Positions 12,601 to 24,497 of a DNA stretch of 64,000 bases are shown in pieces. The DNA is taken from the NCBI GenBank assembly GCA_019279435.1, contig JAAALK010000547.1:186001-250000 (forward strand), written 5' to 3'. The notes beneath the pieces were generated by a model. The model saw only the letters and a program-made list of their open reading frames with translations. It had not been told where the DNA came from and ran no database searches. The stretch is from Zizania palustris (lineage: Eukaryota; Streptophyta; Magnoliopsida; Poales; Poaceae). The stretch's first letter is position 1, and every line of letters starts with the position of its first letter. Position numbers and translations under genes: made by a program.

Positions 12601-13319
12601 CAGCTTGGCAAGCCTTCCAAGCGTCTTGGAGAGCCGAAGGTCAAGCAGCGATCAAGGCTTGGATTGATGAAGGACTTCGCCAGAAGCAAGCACGGTCGCA
12701 GGCTTCGAGTAGCCAGCCCCCACCGGACCTGAAGGTCTAGTTTTGTTTAGGGCCTCGAATATGTAAAAGTTTATGCTTTTATCTTTTATGAATGAAAATA
12801 CTTATTTGGAAATGTTTTTAGGCTTTCCGACCTTTTATGGATGATCTCGAAGTGCTAGAGGTTAACGAAGAGCTTTGCCTGCTATGGGCTACCTTCGAAA
12901 CTTTAAGACCTCACAAACGCCCTCAATTTTCAATTCCTCGAGAAAACTTTGGTGTAATTGCGCCCGAAATATGCAAAGATATATTATCTTACATTAAAGA
13001 AGAGGAAAAATAAGTTAACTTGGAACCGTCATCTTCTGAAGGCATTGAATGGTCCGAAGAAGAAAATACTGCTGAAGAACAAGTAAAGAAAAGTTCTGAA
13101 CAACTTCGAAGTTGGGAAAGAAGCCCTGAGCGACTTCGAACTTGGGCTGAACTTCAGCAGGAACAAAAGGATTTCCGATCTTTGAAAGGAGGGAAAAGAG
13201 TTAAATGTAAAGTTATTAAAACTCCCGGTTCCGGAACTAGTCATTCTAACTTTAGTGGTAGTTCTAGGAATCGAAGAGGTCTTCGTTTCCTTCACGGTAT
13301 AGATACAGACTTTTCATGA
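9697..13319 (+). pseudogene. antisense multi-exon gene of Tat element A (Transposase_28-like)
   Basis: The frame starts MAKTSFKAPVAASTLARQ. The N-terminal part (FFEAGLGL, LPQLSPNAIARLAIFEWA, MSMRDLVEEFIGL) resembles the plant domain called putative gypsy-type transposon protein (Transposase_28, PF04195), recalled and not searched. It continues through KEWRVKLVGSWERFNRVW, a basic and acidic linker, a long coiled coil (about 11900-12350), SGIRYGEISGQVAALRVLRYY and a C-terminal part with RLRTWAELQQEQKDF. GT-AG introns are visible at 10597-10676, 11295-11371 and 11812-11885, and another probably near 12735-12820. It is broken by a one-base loss at about 10221, a TAG at 10509 and a TAA near 13012. 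Its role is unknown; it is encoded opposite to gag-pol and converges on it. Confidence 0.75.
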
Positions 13320-13539
13320 TGTAATGTAATCTGTTTGAATGATAAAGATTAAAGTTTCAAAATTGTCTCCCTACTTCCCAGCCCCTCTTTGGGTGTAAGC
13401 AACTTCAAAACTTGGTCGACGTTGGTTATGCGCAACAAAAATAACTTTAGTCAGGGGTACAATTTTGGAGGTTTAGAGCCCCTTATCAACTTAGAGATTG
13501 ACTAGGATCTCAAAAAATGTCTTCGACTCTATTAACTCG

Positions 13540-13985
13540 GAGTCTGAAAACTAGTAACTTAGTACCTTTTTGTTTGAATGTAGTCACTTCGGACTCTTTT
13601 TTCGGATCCCTTAGCATCCCAAACAATTGGTCACTTTGTACTCTTTTTACAGACGTTCTAAGCTATTAACTCAAAGTCTATTTTGTTTGGCCTCCTTTGG
13701 CTCTTTTTGCGAATGCTATCAAACCAGTGGTTCGGAATTCACATAGTGATCTCCTTGGACTCTTTTTACTGATGCTTTCAAGCTAGAGCCTGGAATCCGT
13801 ATCATTTGGTCTCCTTGGACTCTTTTTATGGATGCTTTCAAGCCGGTGGCTTGGAATCCATTTTTCTGTGACTTTCCCACCTAGTCATAAGCTTCAAACC
13901 AGTGGTTCGAAGTCCGCAAAATTGGTTCAAATGAATGACACTTCCCTCACAGCCAACTTCGTTCCTCCAGTGCGTCCACTATAAG
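13540..13985. repeat. about 60 bp tandem repeat with palindromes, element A spacer
   Basis: Units of about 60 bp recur between the end of the antisense gene and the end of pol. Each contains CTCCTTGGACTCTTTTTA-like sequence and a short palindrome: AACCA-G-TGGTT at 13722-13732, CAAGCC-GGT-GGCTTG at 13839-13853, and a 19 bp palindrome with one mismatch centred at 13902. Reverse-complemented, the unit matches the repeat of element D at 60040-60480. No ORF is present. It separates two convergent genes. Confidence 0.75.
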
Positions 13986-14069
13986 TATGAAGTGTTTGAG
14001 AGGCAGGCATTATCTGAACCATGAACTTTATTTATTCAGAAGGTGTTTACAGATGATTACAAGGAGCCC

Positions 14070-17000
14070 CTATGCGAAATATCGCTTTAAGTGCTCTGCA
14101 TGCCAGGCATGCTTTAACTCTTCGCCTTCTAAATTAGCTAGTTTAAAAGAACCAAGGCATCCTGAACATAGAATGATATATGAACCTTCCCACTTATTTC
14201 CTAATTTCCCTGGTGCTATGATGCTTCGCAAAACTAAGTGACCTGGTTTAAGTTCATTAAGCTTAACCTTCGGGTCATACCAAGTCTTCATTTGCTATTG
14301 ATATTTTGACAAATTAGCCACAACTCGAAGCCTTGTTTCTTCTGTTAAATCAAGCGAAGCTTGCCTTTCTCCTTCTATTTCAGGTTCGGTGGTGCGAAAA
14401 GATTCTCCTTTGAGCTCTGTCGGCATCATAGCTTTATCTCCGAATAATAATCAGAATGGATTAAAACCTGTGGACCTCATTTGAGTGGTCCGAATGGACC
14501 ATAAAATCTTCGGGAGTTCTTCGGTCTACAACCCCTTTGTTAACCCTACTATTCTTCGATTCAGCCCTGATAAAATATTACCATTAGCCCTTTCGATAGC
14601 TCCGTTAGACTGAGGATGGCGCACAGCTGCAAAGCATATTTGTATGCCAAGATCTTTGCAAAACTTTCTGAAGGGCTCCGCATCAAATTGTGTCCCATTG
14701 TCGACTGTGAGCTATCGAGGCACTCCGAATCTGCGTATAATATTTTTCCAAAAGAACTTTTGTACATTATTCAAAGTGATAGCTGTGAGGGGTTCTGCTT
14801 CGACCCACTTGGAAAAATACTCAATTGCTACCACTGCGAATTTTAGATTTCCTTTTGCTACTGGGAAGGGGCCAATGAGATCCATGCCTTATTTGGCCAT
14901 AGGCCAAACTGGAGCAATAACTTGAAGAGTCGTTGGCGGACGATGACTTCGTCTTCCCATCCATTGACAACCTTGGCAAGTGCGGACTAAGCTCTCCGCA
15001 TCAGCCACTATTGTAGGCCAATAAAGCCCCTGGCGAAGTGTTTTTCCTGCTAAAGCTCGGGGGGCAGATGGCTACCACAAAGGCCTTCATGAATTTCTCG
15101 GAGTATCTCTTGACCTTCAGCTTGAGATATACATTGGACTAGGGGGAACATACTCCGGCCTTGTATAGAATATCGTTGATTACATGATAATTCCGAACTC
15201 TTAGCTTCAGCCTCAAAAGTTGTGGTCCTTCAGGCAAATTTGCTTCATCTTGCAATAACTCCATGATTGAGCTCCGCTAGTCAGTGCTTGGAATGCAAAG
15301 AACCTCCACGGGAGGAATTTGTGGCACTGAAGGTGAAGTAAGTTCTTCGTAAAAGGCTCCTTCTGGAATGTCCATAGCTCTGGCTGTAGCTTTCGCTAAG
15401 GTATCAGCTTGCATGTTTTCAGCTCTTGGTATGCTTCGGATGGAAATCTCTTTGAATGTTGCTTCGATCTTATGGATCTCTTCCAAATATTTAGTAAGCC
15501 GTGGATGACGGACTTGAAAACTTTATCAACGTGCCCTGCTACAATTTGAGAATCTGTTTTAATAACAACTCTTGTAGCACCCAAAGCACGCACTTTTCAA
15601 AGTCCTAACAAAATTCCTTCATACTCCGCTATATTATTGGTGGACTTAAAGTTGAGCCTTGCGGAGTACATCGCTCTTTGCCCCGACGGCAAAATTATTA
15701 CTGCTCTGATGCCTGCTCCAGACGCTTGAAATGCTCCGTCGGAGTATATAGTCCAAATTCCTTCATTTGATTTCTCCGGATCCCATATTGCAGATGGAGT
15801 TCATTCTGCCATAAAATCTGCCACCACTTGTGACTTGATTACTATCCTTGCTACGAAGGAGATGCCGAAGGGTGCTAGCTCAACGGCCCATTTTCCAATT
15901 CCTCCCGTAGAATCTTTGCTTCGGAGCATATCTCCCAAGGGATACGAAGTTGGTACAATTACATTATGCGCTAGAAAATAATGTCGTAATTTCCTCGAAG
16001 CCATTATCAGAGCATAAGTAAACTTCTCAAGCTCAGAATATCTTGTTTTTGCTTCAGATAAGGCTTCGGATACAAAATAGACTAGATTCTGAACCAACTT
16101 CTCATTGAAATCAACTTCTCTGACAAGGACTGCACTGACAGCGGAGCCAGTAGCTGCAAGGTAGAGAAGTAGGGTTTCATCTGCCATGGGCACAGTGAGT
16201 GTAGCGAGGTTGCTGAGATAATTTTTAATATCATCATAACTCTTTTGACATTCCGGTGTCCATGCAAAATCTTCGGACACTTTCAATGCTTTGAAAATAG
16301 GCAGGCTTCGTTCTGCGGTTGCTAGAAATCTGCTAAGTACTGCTAGACGGCCAGTCAGCTTTTGTACCTGCTTTAAATTTTCTGGCGGAGCCATCCTTTG
16401 CAATGCAGTTATTTGAGTAGGGCTAGCTTCAATCCCTCTACTCAAAACTAGATACCCTAGCAACTTCCCAGCATGAGCCCCGAAGATACATTTTTCGTGG
16501 TTGAGACGGACTCCACATGCCCAAAGGCTCTCAAATGTTTCTGCTAAGTCTAGGCTATGTTGGTGCTTTAAAGCACTCTTTATTACAATATCATCCATAT
16601 AGGCTTCTACATTACGGCCTATTTGATGACCTAGAGCTTTAGCAATTAACCTCGAAAAAGTTGCCCCGATATTTCTTAAGCCAAAAGGCATTCTTACTTA
16701 GCAGAAGACTCCAGAAAGGGTTACAAAGCTTGTTTTGATTTCATCTTCACGCTTTAACCAAATTTTATGATAACCAGAATACACGTCGAGGAAGCTTAAT
16801 AACTCCGAACCAGCAGTGGAATCAACTAATTGATCAATTCGAGGTATGGGATAGGGGTCACGTGGGCATGCTTTATTCAAAGATGTAAAATCAATACACA
16901 TGCATCACTTCCTGGAGGATTTCTTTCTGACGAAGATTGGGTTAGCTAACCACTCCGTATGAGCTACTTCTTTGATAATCCTAGCCTTCAGTAACTTCTC

Positions 17001-18729
17001 CACTTTTGCCTTAGCAAGGATTGCCCTTTCTACTGATAACTTGTGAAGCCCCTGTCGAATAGGCCGAACACTCGGATTTACAAGCAAACTATGCTCAATG
17101 ATATCTCGACTGACTCTCGGAATGTCTTCATCAGACCAAGCAAAGACATCCAAATTTTCTTCGACTACTTTTTCTAACGATGTAGCGATTTCTGGAGGCA
17201 AATCTTTGCCGAACTGAAAAGAATAGTCTTTGTTGTCTTTACAATAACCTTCGTTACAATTTCTCCGTCGGGGCTGGGTCTTGGGAAGGATTTTTTCGAA
17301 GATTCACTTGAAGCAGAGATATACTCATAATTGCCTTGTATACTATTCATTTGCCTCGGGTCGAGAGGGGGACCATGACCATATTCTGCCCTTCGCGCAG
17401 TGGCTTGATCACCGAAGATAGTGAGTACTCCTGCTTGCGTGGGCATCTTCATACATAAATAGTTATGATGCGCCACGGCTCCGAACTGATTTAACATGCC
17501 CCTTCCGAAGATAACATTATATGCATAAGGGGCATCTACAACATCCAAGATTACTTCCTCCGTCCTTGCTAGGAGCCCCTCTCCGAAAGCAACCTCAAGA
17601 CCTATCTGGCCGAAGGCATCAAGAGGGGGTCTGCGAAGCCTTGCAAGGGACGGGCTGTGGGAAGGAGATGTTTCCTGGAGATACATAGCTGATCAAAGGC
17701 TTGAACGAAGATGATATCTGCCGAACTCCCTCCGTCAACTAGCACTCTCCGGACTTTAGTCCCTGCTATATCGGTAGTAATGACAAGGGGATCTGCATGT
17801 GGGAACTTTATGCCTGCTGCATCATCTGTAGAGAAATATATTGGCACATGGGACCACTCATACATTGTAGCTGCAGACGAAGAAGTTCCAATATGCCCCT
17901 ACTTCCCGGACATATTCTCTCGTTGTCTCTTCGACATACTGTCGAGGGTCCCTCCTCCGGAAATGGGGAGGACGACTCTTTTGCCCCGATCTTGGCCATC
18001 TTCTTGCTTCGGGGGTGGCATAATATTGACCACCGGAGGTTGTCTTGCGGGGTCGAAGTTGTCTACACGTGCGACAGCCTGCACAGGCTCCGGACATGCC
18101 TCGGAAGGGACTCGGTCAGTAGTGCCTCGACCAGAGGTCCTTTCAAGGTACTCGCCTCTTAAAGCGAGTATAGACTTGCACGCATCAGTAGCATGACTCC
18201 GATTTTCACAATGAACGCAGTAGAAGAAGGCCTAGCCTTTGCCAGCCAGCTTCCCTGGCAGCCTCAAGCCGTTGGTCTTGCTTCCCGAAGCTTGTGGATT
18301 TCTAGGGGCAAATTTCTATGCAGAAGGAGCAATGTTCAAGACTTCGGAGCGGGGATGCTTTTGCCCCCGACGCCTGTCATGCTGGATATCGAAGTTGGGC
18401 CCCTACGAAGGTGTTGAAGTCTTCACCTCGAGCTTGACTTCTTGCAAGATTGGCGGAGTTGAAGCTGTTCTTCGGAGCCATCCTTCTTCCGACCTAGCAT
18501 AATCTTCGAAATAGGCCATCAGCTGTGCTACAGAGGATATCTGTTTTCGATGAAGTTTATCAAGGAGGCCCGCATGAGTAACTCCCTCTCGGGCTGCATG
18601 AACAACGGATGATGCAGACAACCCCCGTATCTGCGACTTCGTATGAGCAAAGCGCTTGAAAACTTGTCTTAAAGTTTCTCCAGGTAGCTGCTTCACCTGG
18701 AAAAGACTTCCCGTAGACATGGGGGGCAC
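14070..18729 (-). pseudogene. gag-pol of Tat element A, N-terminally deleted and frameshifted
   Basis: From right to left: gag C-terminal half (MSTGSLFQVKQLPGETLRQ, 18723-18403); a CCHC zinc knuckle YCVHCENRSHATDAC near 18178-18222; retropepsin DGGSSADI (Asp codon 17736-17734); RT with MCIDFTSLNKACPRDPYP and active site YMDD at 16590-16601; RNase H; integrase; and a C-terminal tail ending HAEHLKRYFA at 14070. Stops and frame changes lie near 17200, 16900, 16690, 15800 and throughout 15600-14300. The start of gag is removed by the deletion that joins gag to the LTR at 18743. Confidence 0.85.
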
Positions 18730-18742
18730 GAAGGTGCCTCCG

Positions 18743-19143
18743 AATTGGATAATAGCTTGAAATAGTTCGAAGTTATGTATTGAATAACTAAGTATTCGAT
18801 GATCATTACAGGGTAAGAAAGGGGTATTTATAGGTAAAAATCTTAAGGAAAGACCTTTTTACCCCTCAATTACAACCGACAAAGTGGAAATTGTTCGGTA
18901 CCCCTAATAGGGTTAAAATGGTAAAAGACTAATCTAATCAGAAAGAAGATAAGTCTTCCATCCTCGCTGGCACATAAACTCTAAAGATTTAACCTTCGAA
19001 GTCATACTCCGAACAGAAGTCTGCATGAATTCTTCGAGCTTGATCATGTATTAAACCGAAGTTAATACTAGAACCTCTGTTTAGTAGATTGGCTTTATCT
19101 TATAACTGTAGAGATTCTGAGGATGAAGTATTTTCCCCTAACA
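18743..19143 (-). repeat. truncated 5' LTR of element A
   Basis: It matches positions 8857-9261 of the left LTR. The first 85 bases of the plus-strand reading (U5 end) are missing and gag sequence is joined directly to AATTGGATAATAGC. Because the TSD beyond 19143 is intact, the loss followed integration or arose during it, and the element end itself is not truncated. Confidence 0.85.
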
Positions 19144-19289
19144 GTTTGGTAGTCGCGTAGGGCAACAGGGCATGCAGGGCCAATACTAGCATGTGATCAC
19201 GATTGTTGATTTGCATATCGGAAGCCATCGCGAGGCGGTGCACAGCCAGTGAAGAATAGGATTAGCGACACAAGAACCGATGGTAGCTC

Positions 19290-19450
19290 AAAGTAGTGAT
19301 GTGCTCTTGCAACGGGAGTGAAGAGCATTTTTAATGGCGTCATGTGTAGAATGTGAATTTATAGGATGAGAAGTCAGAAAAGGATTAAAAATTAAATAAA
19401 ATAGGAAGTATGATAAATTAACGACTAGTTGTAGGGAATATGAATTTGGG
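19290..19450 (-). repeat. right arm of the inverted repeat flanking element A
   Basis: This is the reverse-complement partner of 7480-7655; shared words include TGCAAGAGCACATC and ATCCTATAAATTC in the left-arm orientation. The rest of 19149-19876 is AT-rich, non-coding, and would include the promoter of the downstream gene. No clear TATA box was recognised. Confidence 0.5.
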
Positions 19451-19876
19451 GCATTTTAACAATCCTATATCAATAATATACCCATTACGATACCTAAATT
19501 TAAAAATGAGTGTTTTATATAGCTTTTGCATACAAAATCTGGCTCCAGCAGAGTAGATAAACACATTGCCTATTTTGGGTGAGAGAATAGGATCTTCTTC
19601 ACGCGTAACGAATCTCACCATATATTCACGTTTTGCCTTTTATGTTGGAAACAAACACTTTTAGATCATAATTCATAAGTGTGAGACCCATTTTCTTTAC
19701 TGCAACCGGGTATCCTACTTTGACTCCTATTGTTGGAGACACTCTAATATGTGCAATTTTTGCCTCGCCGCGGGGCGCGGGCTGATCCGTTTCGCGCTTG
19801 CTCGCCGCCTCGCCCTCCTTCCCCTCCCATCTCCAATCCCCTGTGAGGCGAAACCCTAGGCGCCAGGCTGGTAGGC

Positions 19877-22800
19877 ATGGCCAAGGACGAGAACGGCTCA
19901 GCCCGTGATGACGCCACTGGCGAGGAGGAGGCGGTGCGCAGCCGCAGTAAGTCCATGGAAGCCGACGAAGAGGAGCGTTCGAAGGGGAGCCGCGACCGCC
20001 GTGGCAAGTCCAAGAGGCAGGGTGAGGACGAGAGGGAGAGCGAGATCACCGGTCAGGACTCAGGCGAACGACGGAAGCGGCGGAGGAAGGAGAAGGAGCG
20101 GCATCGTCGGCGGCGCCGGAGCCGGAGTCAGAGCGAGAGCTCGGGCTCGTCGTCGGAATCTCAGTCTGAATCTGAATCTTCTTACTCGGATTCCGGTGCG
20201 GAGTCAGAGAGCGGGATAGACTCAGAGGAGGAGAGGCGAAGGAGGCGGCGGAGGAAGCGGAAGGAGAAGGAAGAGGAAGATAGGAGACGGAGGAGGAAGG
20301 AGAAGGAAAGAAGGAAGAGGAAAGAGAAGGAAAAGGAGAGGGAGAGGAAGAAGAAGGAGAAGAAGAAGAGGAAGGAGGAGAAGAAGAATTTGGGCAAGAA
20401 GGCTGCAGTGACCAACTCGTGGGGGAAGTATGGCATCATCCGAGAAGTCGATATGTGGTGAGGATTCTGTTTCCTAATTATTCATTGCCATGACATACGA
20501 AAACTGTGAATTTATTTAGTTGTACTTAGGTATTTTTTATGCGATGAAATAAGAAATAACCTACTGATGCATTATGCATGTGGATTTGATACTAGAAATT
20601 GTCCTGATTATAGTTAAAAAGGGAGATAAAGTAGTTCCCTGGTGATGAATTTTAAGACAGTACAATTACTTGGCGGTGTTGAGATACTATAGTGTGAGAA
20701 GTCAGGTTAAAACGCTATAGCAGCTAACTGTGATCTTGTTTCTGGTAACTGGGTTTTAGTAATAGTATTAAGAGATGAGATCAATCTAAAATATTTGGTT
20801 CAATGACAATAAACCATTAAATTACTTATATATGATATTTGCTGACTGGAACTTCTACTCTTTTGGTAGTAGCATGTAAGAGTGTCTATACCCCCTGCTG
20901 GAAAAATGCACACTGTCACTCACTTCTCAATACACTCTTGACTGGAGTTATTAGCTTTGGAGCAGGGATGCAAATCAATTTGCAAAGTTCATAAGAGTGA
21001 TATGCTTAAAAACAAAGCATATTTTCCAGCATCCATTTGGATCTTAATCCTTCTGTTATGGGCAGATTAGTAGATTAGATTAAATTAGTTAAGATAAGAT
21101 TAGTTAGTTAGGATTATTTCTGTTTTAAAGATGGAGATAAGGTTAGTAGATTAGATTGTATTAGGCCTATAAATTAATCAATTCCTCCTCTGCTCCCCTG
21201 CTCCTACCACCTTCCAAAATGCTTTCTTAATCCAGCTTTTGGTAGTTTTTATTGGCTTGGTGTGGTGAGTTTCGCCTAGAGATATGAAGTACATTAGCAT
21301 AATGTTTCTACCATATTCTTATGAGTAAAACCACATAATGTGTTTTGTAGGAACAAACGGCCCGAGTTCACTGCATGGTTGTCTGAAGTCAAGCAGGTAT
21401 ATTTGTTTAAATATTCTATATACTTTTATATGCAGCTAAGCTGTAAAAGACCGTTAATTTGTCCCAGAGGAACTGTAACCTTTTCTCCATATTGCTGTGC
21501 TTTAAGTAAAAATATTATATGTAGGTTAAATTGCTGCCAAATAAACATTTGGATCTTACTTCTTATTTTCTGTCTCAAGAAAAAAATAAATGTCATAAAA
21601 TAAATGAATACTCATACCGGTGCAATTTAAATTTGGAGCTAAGTTAGACTTGGCTAAAAAGTTCAAGGACCAAAAGGTACCTGTTTTTCTTTTATATCTT
21701 TGAATTATCTTGTTTGGTTGGATATTTATCTAGTTCAATTTCCCCTTTATTTGGCTCAGATCTGATCATATAGAGCAGACCAGATGTTCTATTACCTGAT
21801 TTTATTACTTTTGAATTTTTATTCTACTGTTTTATTTGTGTACAATACCATTGTATTAGATTTACTTATTTATTAATGTGTCCCCAGGTTAATTTAGAGT
21901 CACTGTCAAATTGGGAAGAGAAGCAAATGTTTAAGGAGTAAGATACTTTACTGCCATTAAATTACTTGATTCAGTTGATTGATTCTATGGTATTCTGCTG
22001 GATGTACAAAAAATGTCATCTACATTTTCCATGGATGTGTAACATGTATTCATTGCATGTATCTCAGATTTATGGAAGATCACAACACAGCTACTTTTCC
22101 GTCAAAAAAGTAAAGCACATCCTTTATTTTATTTTGCTGTTGTAAGAGTTGCAAGCAAGTTCTGGAGTTTGGTTAGAATTCTGATATCCCTACCTTTGTT
22201 GTCTTACCAGATACTATGACTTAGATGCATACCATCATCGTATGGTGGAAAAAGAGAGAAAGAAGGGACTAAAGAATGCCGTGGGAACAGAGCGTACAAT
22301 ATTTAATGACGAGGAACAGCGACGGTATGTGTATATATTACTTATTTAGTTGGTGTTTAATTGTTCTCTTATTGAATTATGGGACATTATGAAAATTCCT
22401 GATTCTACTAGTACTTTTATAACAATTGATTTATGTTGCACCTCATTTTGAGTAACATTGCTTGTTGGAATCAATGACTTTGGGCATGTTTGGGGGAGCT
22501 TTCGGCAGCTGTAGCTACTTCTAGAATCTAAAACTGAAACAAATGGTCTAGATTCTGGCTCAGATTGTAAGAATCAGTATCTGCGGAATCTAGAAATAAA
22601 CTATAATTCAGAAGCTGAAAAACACCAGCTTCTTAAAATTCTCATTAGCTAGATATTCATACTATTTAGCTACTCAGACTGGCTAACTATTGAGAATCTC
22701 TAGCTGCCAGAAGCTTCCTAATCATGCCTTTTGTGAGAACTATTTCTAGCTTTGAGATGCTTACATCAAGTAAATTCCATGTTCTATACAGATAATTACA

Positions 22801-24273
22801 AAGCACTTATGCTTTAATTGGTAGTGGAGTTTATTGGGTCTAACATGCTACTTTTCTAAACTATTTCTTAAAAAATGCCATGCAGGCTGGAATTGCTCAG
22901 AGAACGTGAACGACAAAAGGAGGAAGAAGTAGCAGCTCTAAAACGATCCATGCAAACTGGAATGGTTAGATTATTGGAACTTCTTTTGTTATGTCATCTT
23001 CTATTTATGTGTCCTGTGAACCACCATTAAATACAAGAATTCTCATCTGTAGTGTTGTTTTCTCCACATAAATGCTTCAGTTATTTAAATACTATGGCTT
23101 CAAGCGACACTGGCTTCTAGTATCCTTTAGTGTCAATTGTCCAAAGGTAATGTTGCTAGGCTTTTGACAATTAATGTGGAGCTCTACACTTGGAATCACA
23201 CCATTTGATCCATGTGATCACATATCTGTCAGGACATTCCTTTCGATGAACAGGAATACTTGGTCTTTGTAGTTGTAGTTGACATCTCTTTCCTGGGTGC
23301 AACCCAGTTTGATACCATAGTCTGTTCAATTGAAAGTGGCCAAGTGCATAATAATGTAGGTTTAAGCATTGCAGATTTTTCATTGTCACCTAGAGTCCTA
23401 GACAAATTCAATCTTTCCTGGAGCAAAGGCAGTTTGCATGTTTGGCTTGGACCCTTGTTAATTGATGCCAATTGGCACTAATTATGTTTTTAGCTCATCA
23501 TTAATAATAGCATATGTAGGAGGAACAGAAGCCATGACCATATGGCCTCAACCAACCTTGTACTCTGTCTCTAGGCTATATGGGTGTCCTCCCAGTTTGA
23601 TTTTTCTATTGTGTTCACAAATCCTAGAGCATCTTCAAGAGTAGCTCTAAAATTTGATTCATTGTATAACATTTTGGGATTGTTTTCAGGGATGCAAATC
23701 ATTTTAAATGAATTTCACTCCAATAGAGCCCTAAGTTTGAGTCCTCGTGTACGTTCCCTAAAAATAGGGAGCGAAAGGATTAATTTTAGGGATCTTTTAT
23801 TTTTGGGGCTATTTAGAGTATTTGTTGGAGGTGATTTTTTAATTCTAATTCCAAAAATGTAAAGAAGAGAGCTCTTTAAAGCTTCTCTTGGAGATTCTCT
23901 AACACTGTTATAGCTGGGAGTTCTGGGATATGTCTGTCTGAAGTCCTGGTGTCTGTTAGGTTCATTATATTGAAAAGCTATATGCTTTGTCGTCATGAAA
24001 CCATCCTTTTTATCCCGTCAATTTAATGTCCTGTGATTGCTCCCCATTTTAGGCTCAAGCAATGAAAGAGCAGGCCCGACTGCGTGAGGAAATGATGTAC
24101 CAGTACAGGTTGGGCAATTTTGAGGTATGCCTTTGGTTAGAAATTTGAAACGATGCGATTGTTTGAGTTTCGTTAATATAGGGGGGAGTGCATGCAACTT
24201 AATCAAACCTTGTTCTTATCAGGCTGCAGCTGCAATCCAGAAAAGGTTGGATCCTGATGCTCCTTTGCAGTAG
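19877..24273 (+). CDS. SCI1-like: Style cell-cycle inhibitor 1 (SCI1)-like nuclear protein, 8 exons
   Basis: Coding exons are 19877-20457, 21351-21396, 21888-21937, 22068-22109, 22211-22324, 22886-22964, 24053-24124 and 24223-24273. All introns are GT-AG, phases are consistent, and they give 344 residues ending in TAG. The N-terminal 190 residues are extremely rich in Arg, Lys, Glu and Ser (RS-like and basic nuclear-localisation stretches). The conserved part begins KYGIIREVDMWNKRPEF and continues with EEKQMFKEFMEDHNTATFPS and a Glu/Arg-rich helical C-terminus. This matches my memory of plant SCI1, a nuclear/nucleolar protein first linked to limiting cell proliferation in tobacco style. No frame damage is seen. 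It is the only clear host gene here. Introns 5 and 6 carry MITE-like insertions. Confidence 0.9.
22482..22730. repeat. MITE-like foldback in intron 5
   Basis: The left end GGCATGTTTGGGGGAGCTTT and the reverse complement of the right end (GGCATGATTAGGAAGCTTCT) are similar inverted termini of about 30 bp, and internal sequence also folds back. There is no coding capacity. Superfamily and TSD are not resolved. Confidence 0.6.
23625..23900. repeat. MITE-like element in intron 6, flanked by TA
   Basis: The left terminus GAGCATCTTCAAGAGTAGCT and the reverse complement of the right terminus GAGAATCTCCAAGAGAAGCT are a good inverted repeat. TA borders both ends. It is about 275 bp, AT-rich and non-coding. 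The TA flank fits a mariner/Stowaway-type insertion, but the termini are not the usual Stowaway ones. Confidence 0.6.
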
Positions 24274-24497
24274 CCGGCTTGTGAAGAGCCCAATTTTCAT
24301 GCAGTTGTTCTTCATCGACCTTCATGAACATTGTCCAACTAGCAAACTTATTAATCATGATAATGTACCGGTGTAGTACTGGTTGTTACAAAAAAAATTA
24401 CAGGGCTGGCCTGTAAAATGCTTCGAACAGAGCGATATGATTTTGAATTCTAGTTTCCTTCTGGTTTTATTCTGCTGTGTTCCTGTCTGTGTGGGGC

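Larger units (their letters stand above)
8772..19143 (-). mobile_element. Tat-type Ty3/gypsy element A with antisense gene
   Basis: The boundaries are firm: TGTTGGCG at 8772, CTAACA ending at 19143, and a perfect 5 bp TSD, GTTTG, at 8767-8771 and 19144-19148. The element runs on the minus strand, with 5' LTR at right, gag-pol 18729-14070, a tandem-repeat spacer, an antisense multi-exon gene (9697-13319, plus strand) and the 3' LTR at left. An internal deletion removed the U5 end of the 5' LTR, the primer-binding site, the leader and the N-terminal part of gag. The protease motif DGGSSADI, the RT box YMDDIVIK and gag-pol order place it in the Tat lineage (RIRE2/Grande-like). Confidence 0.9.

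Noticed and set aside
21054..21230. Possible copia LTR remnant (TGTTATGGGCAGATTAG..., GGCCTATAAATTAATC) in intron 1
   Set aside because: The start and TATA-like text look LTR-like, but no 3' end, TSD or second LTR was found; too weak to annotate.
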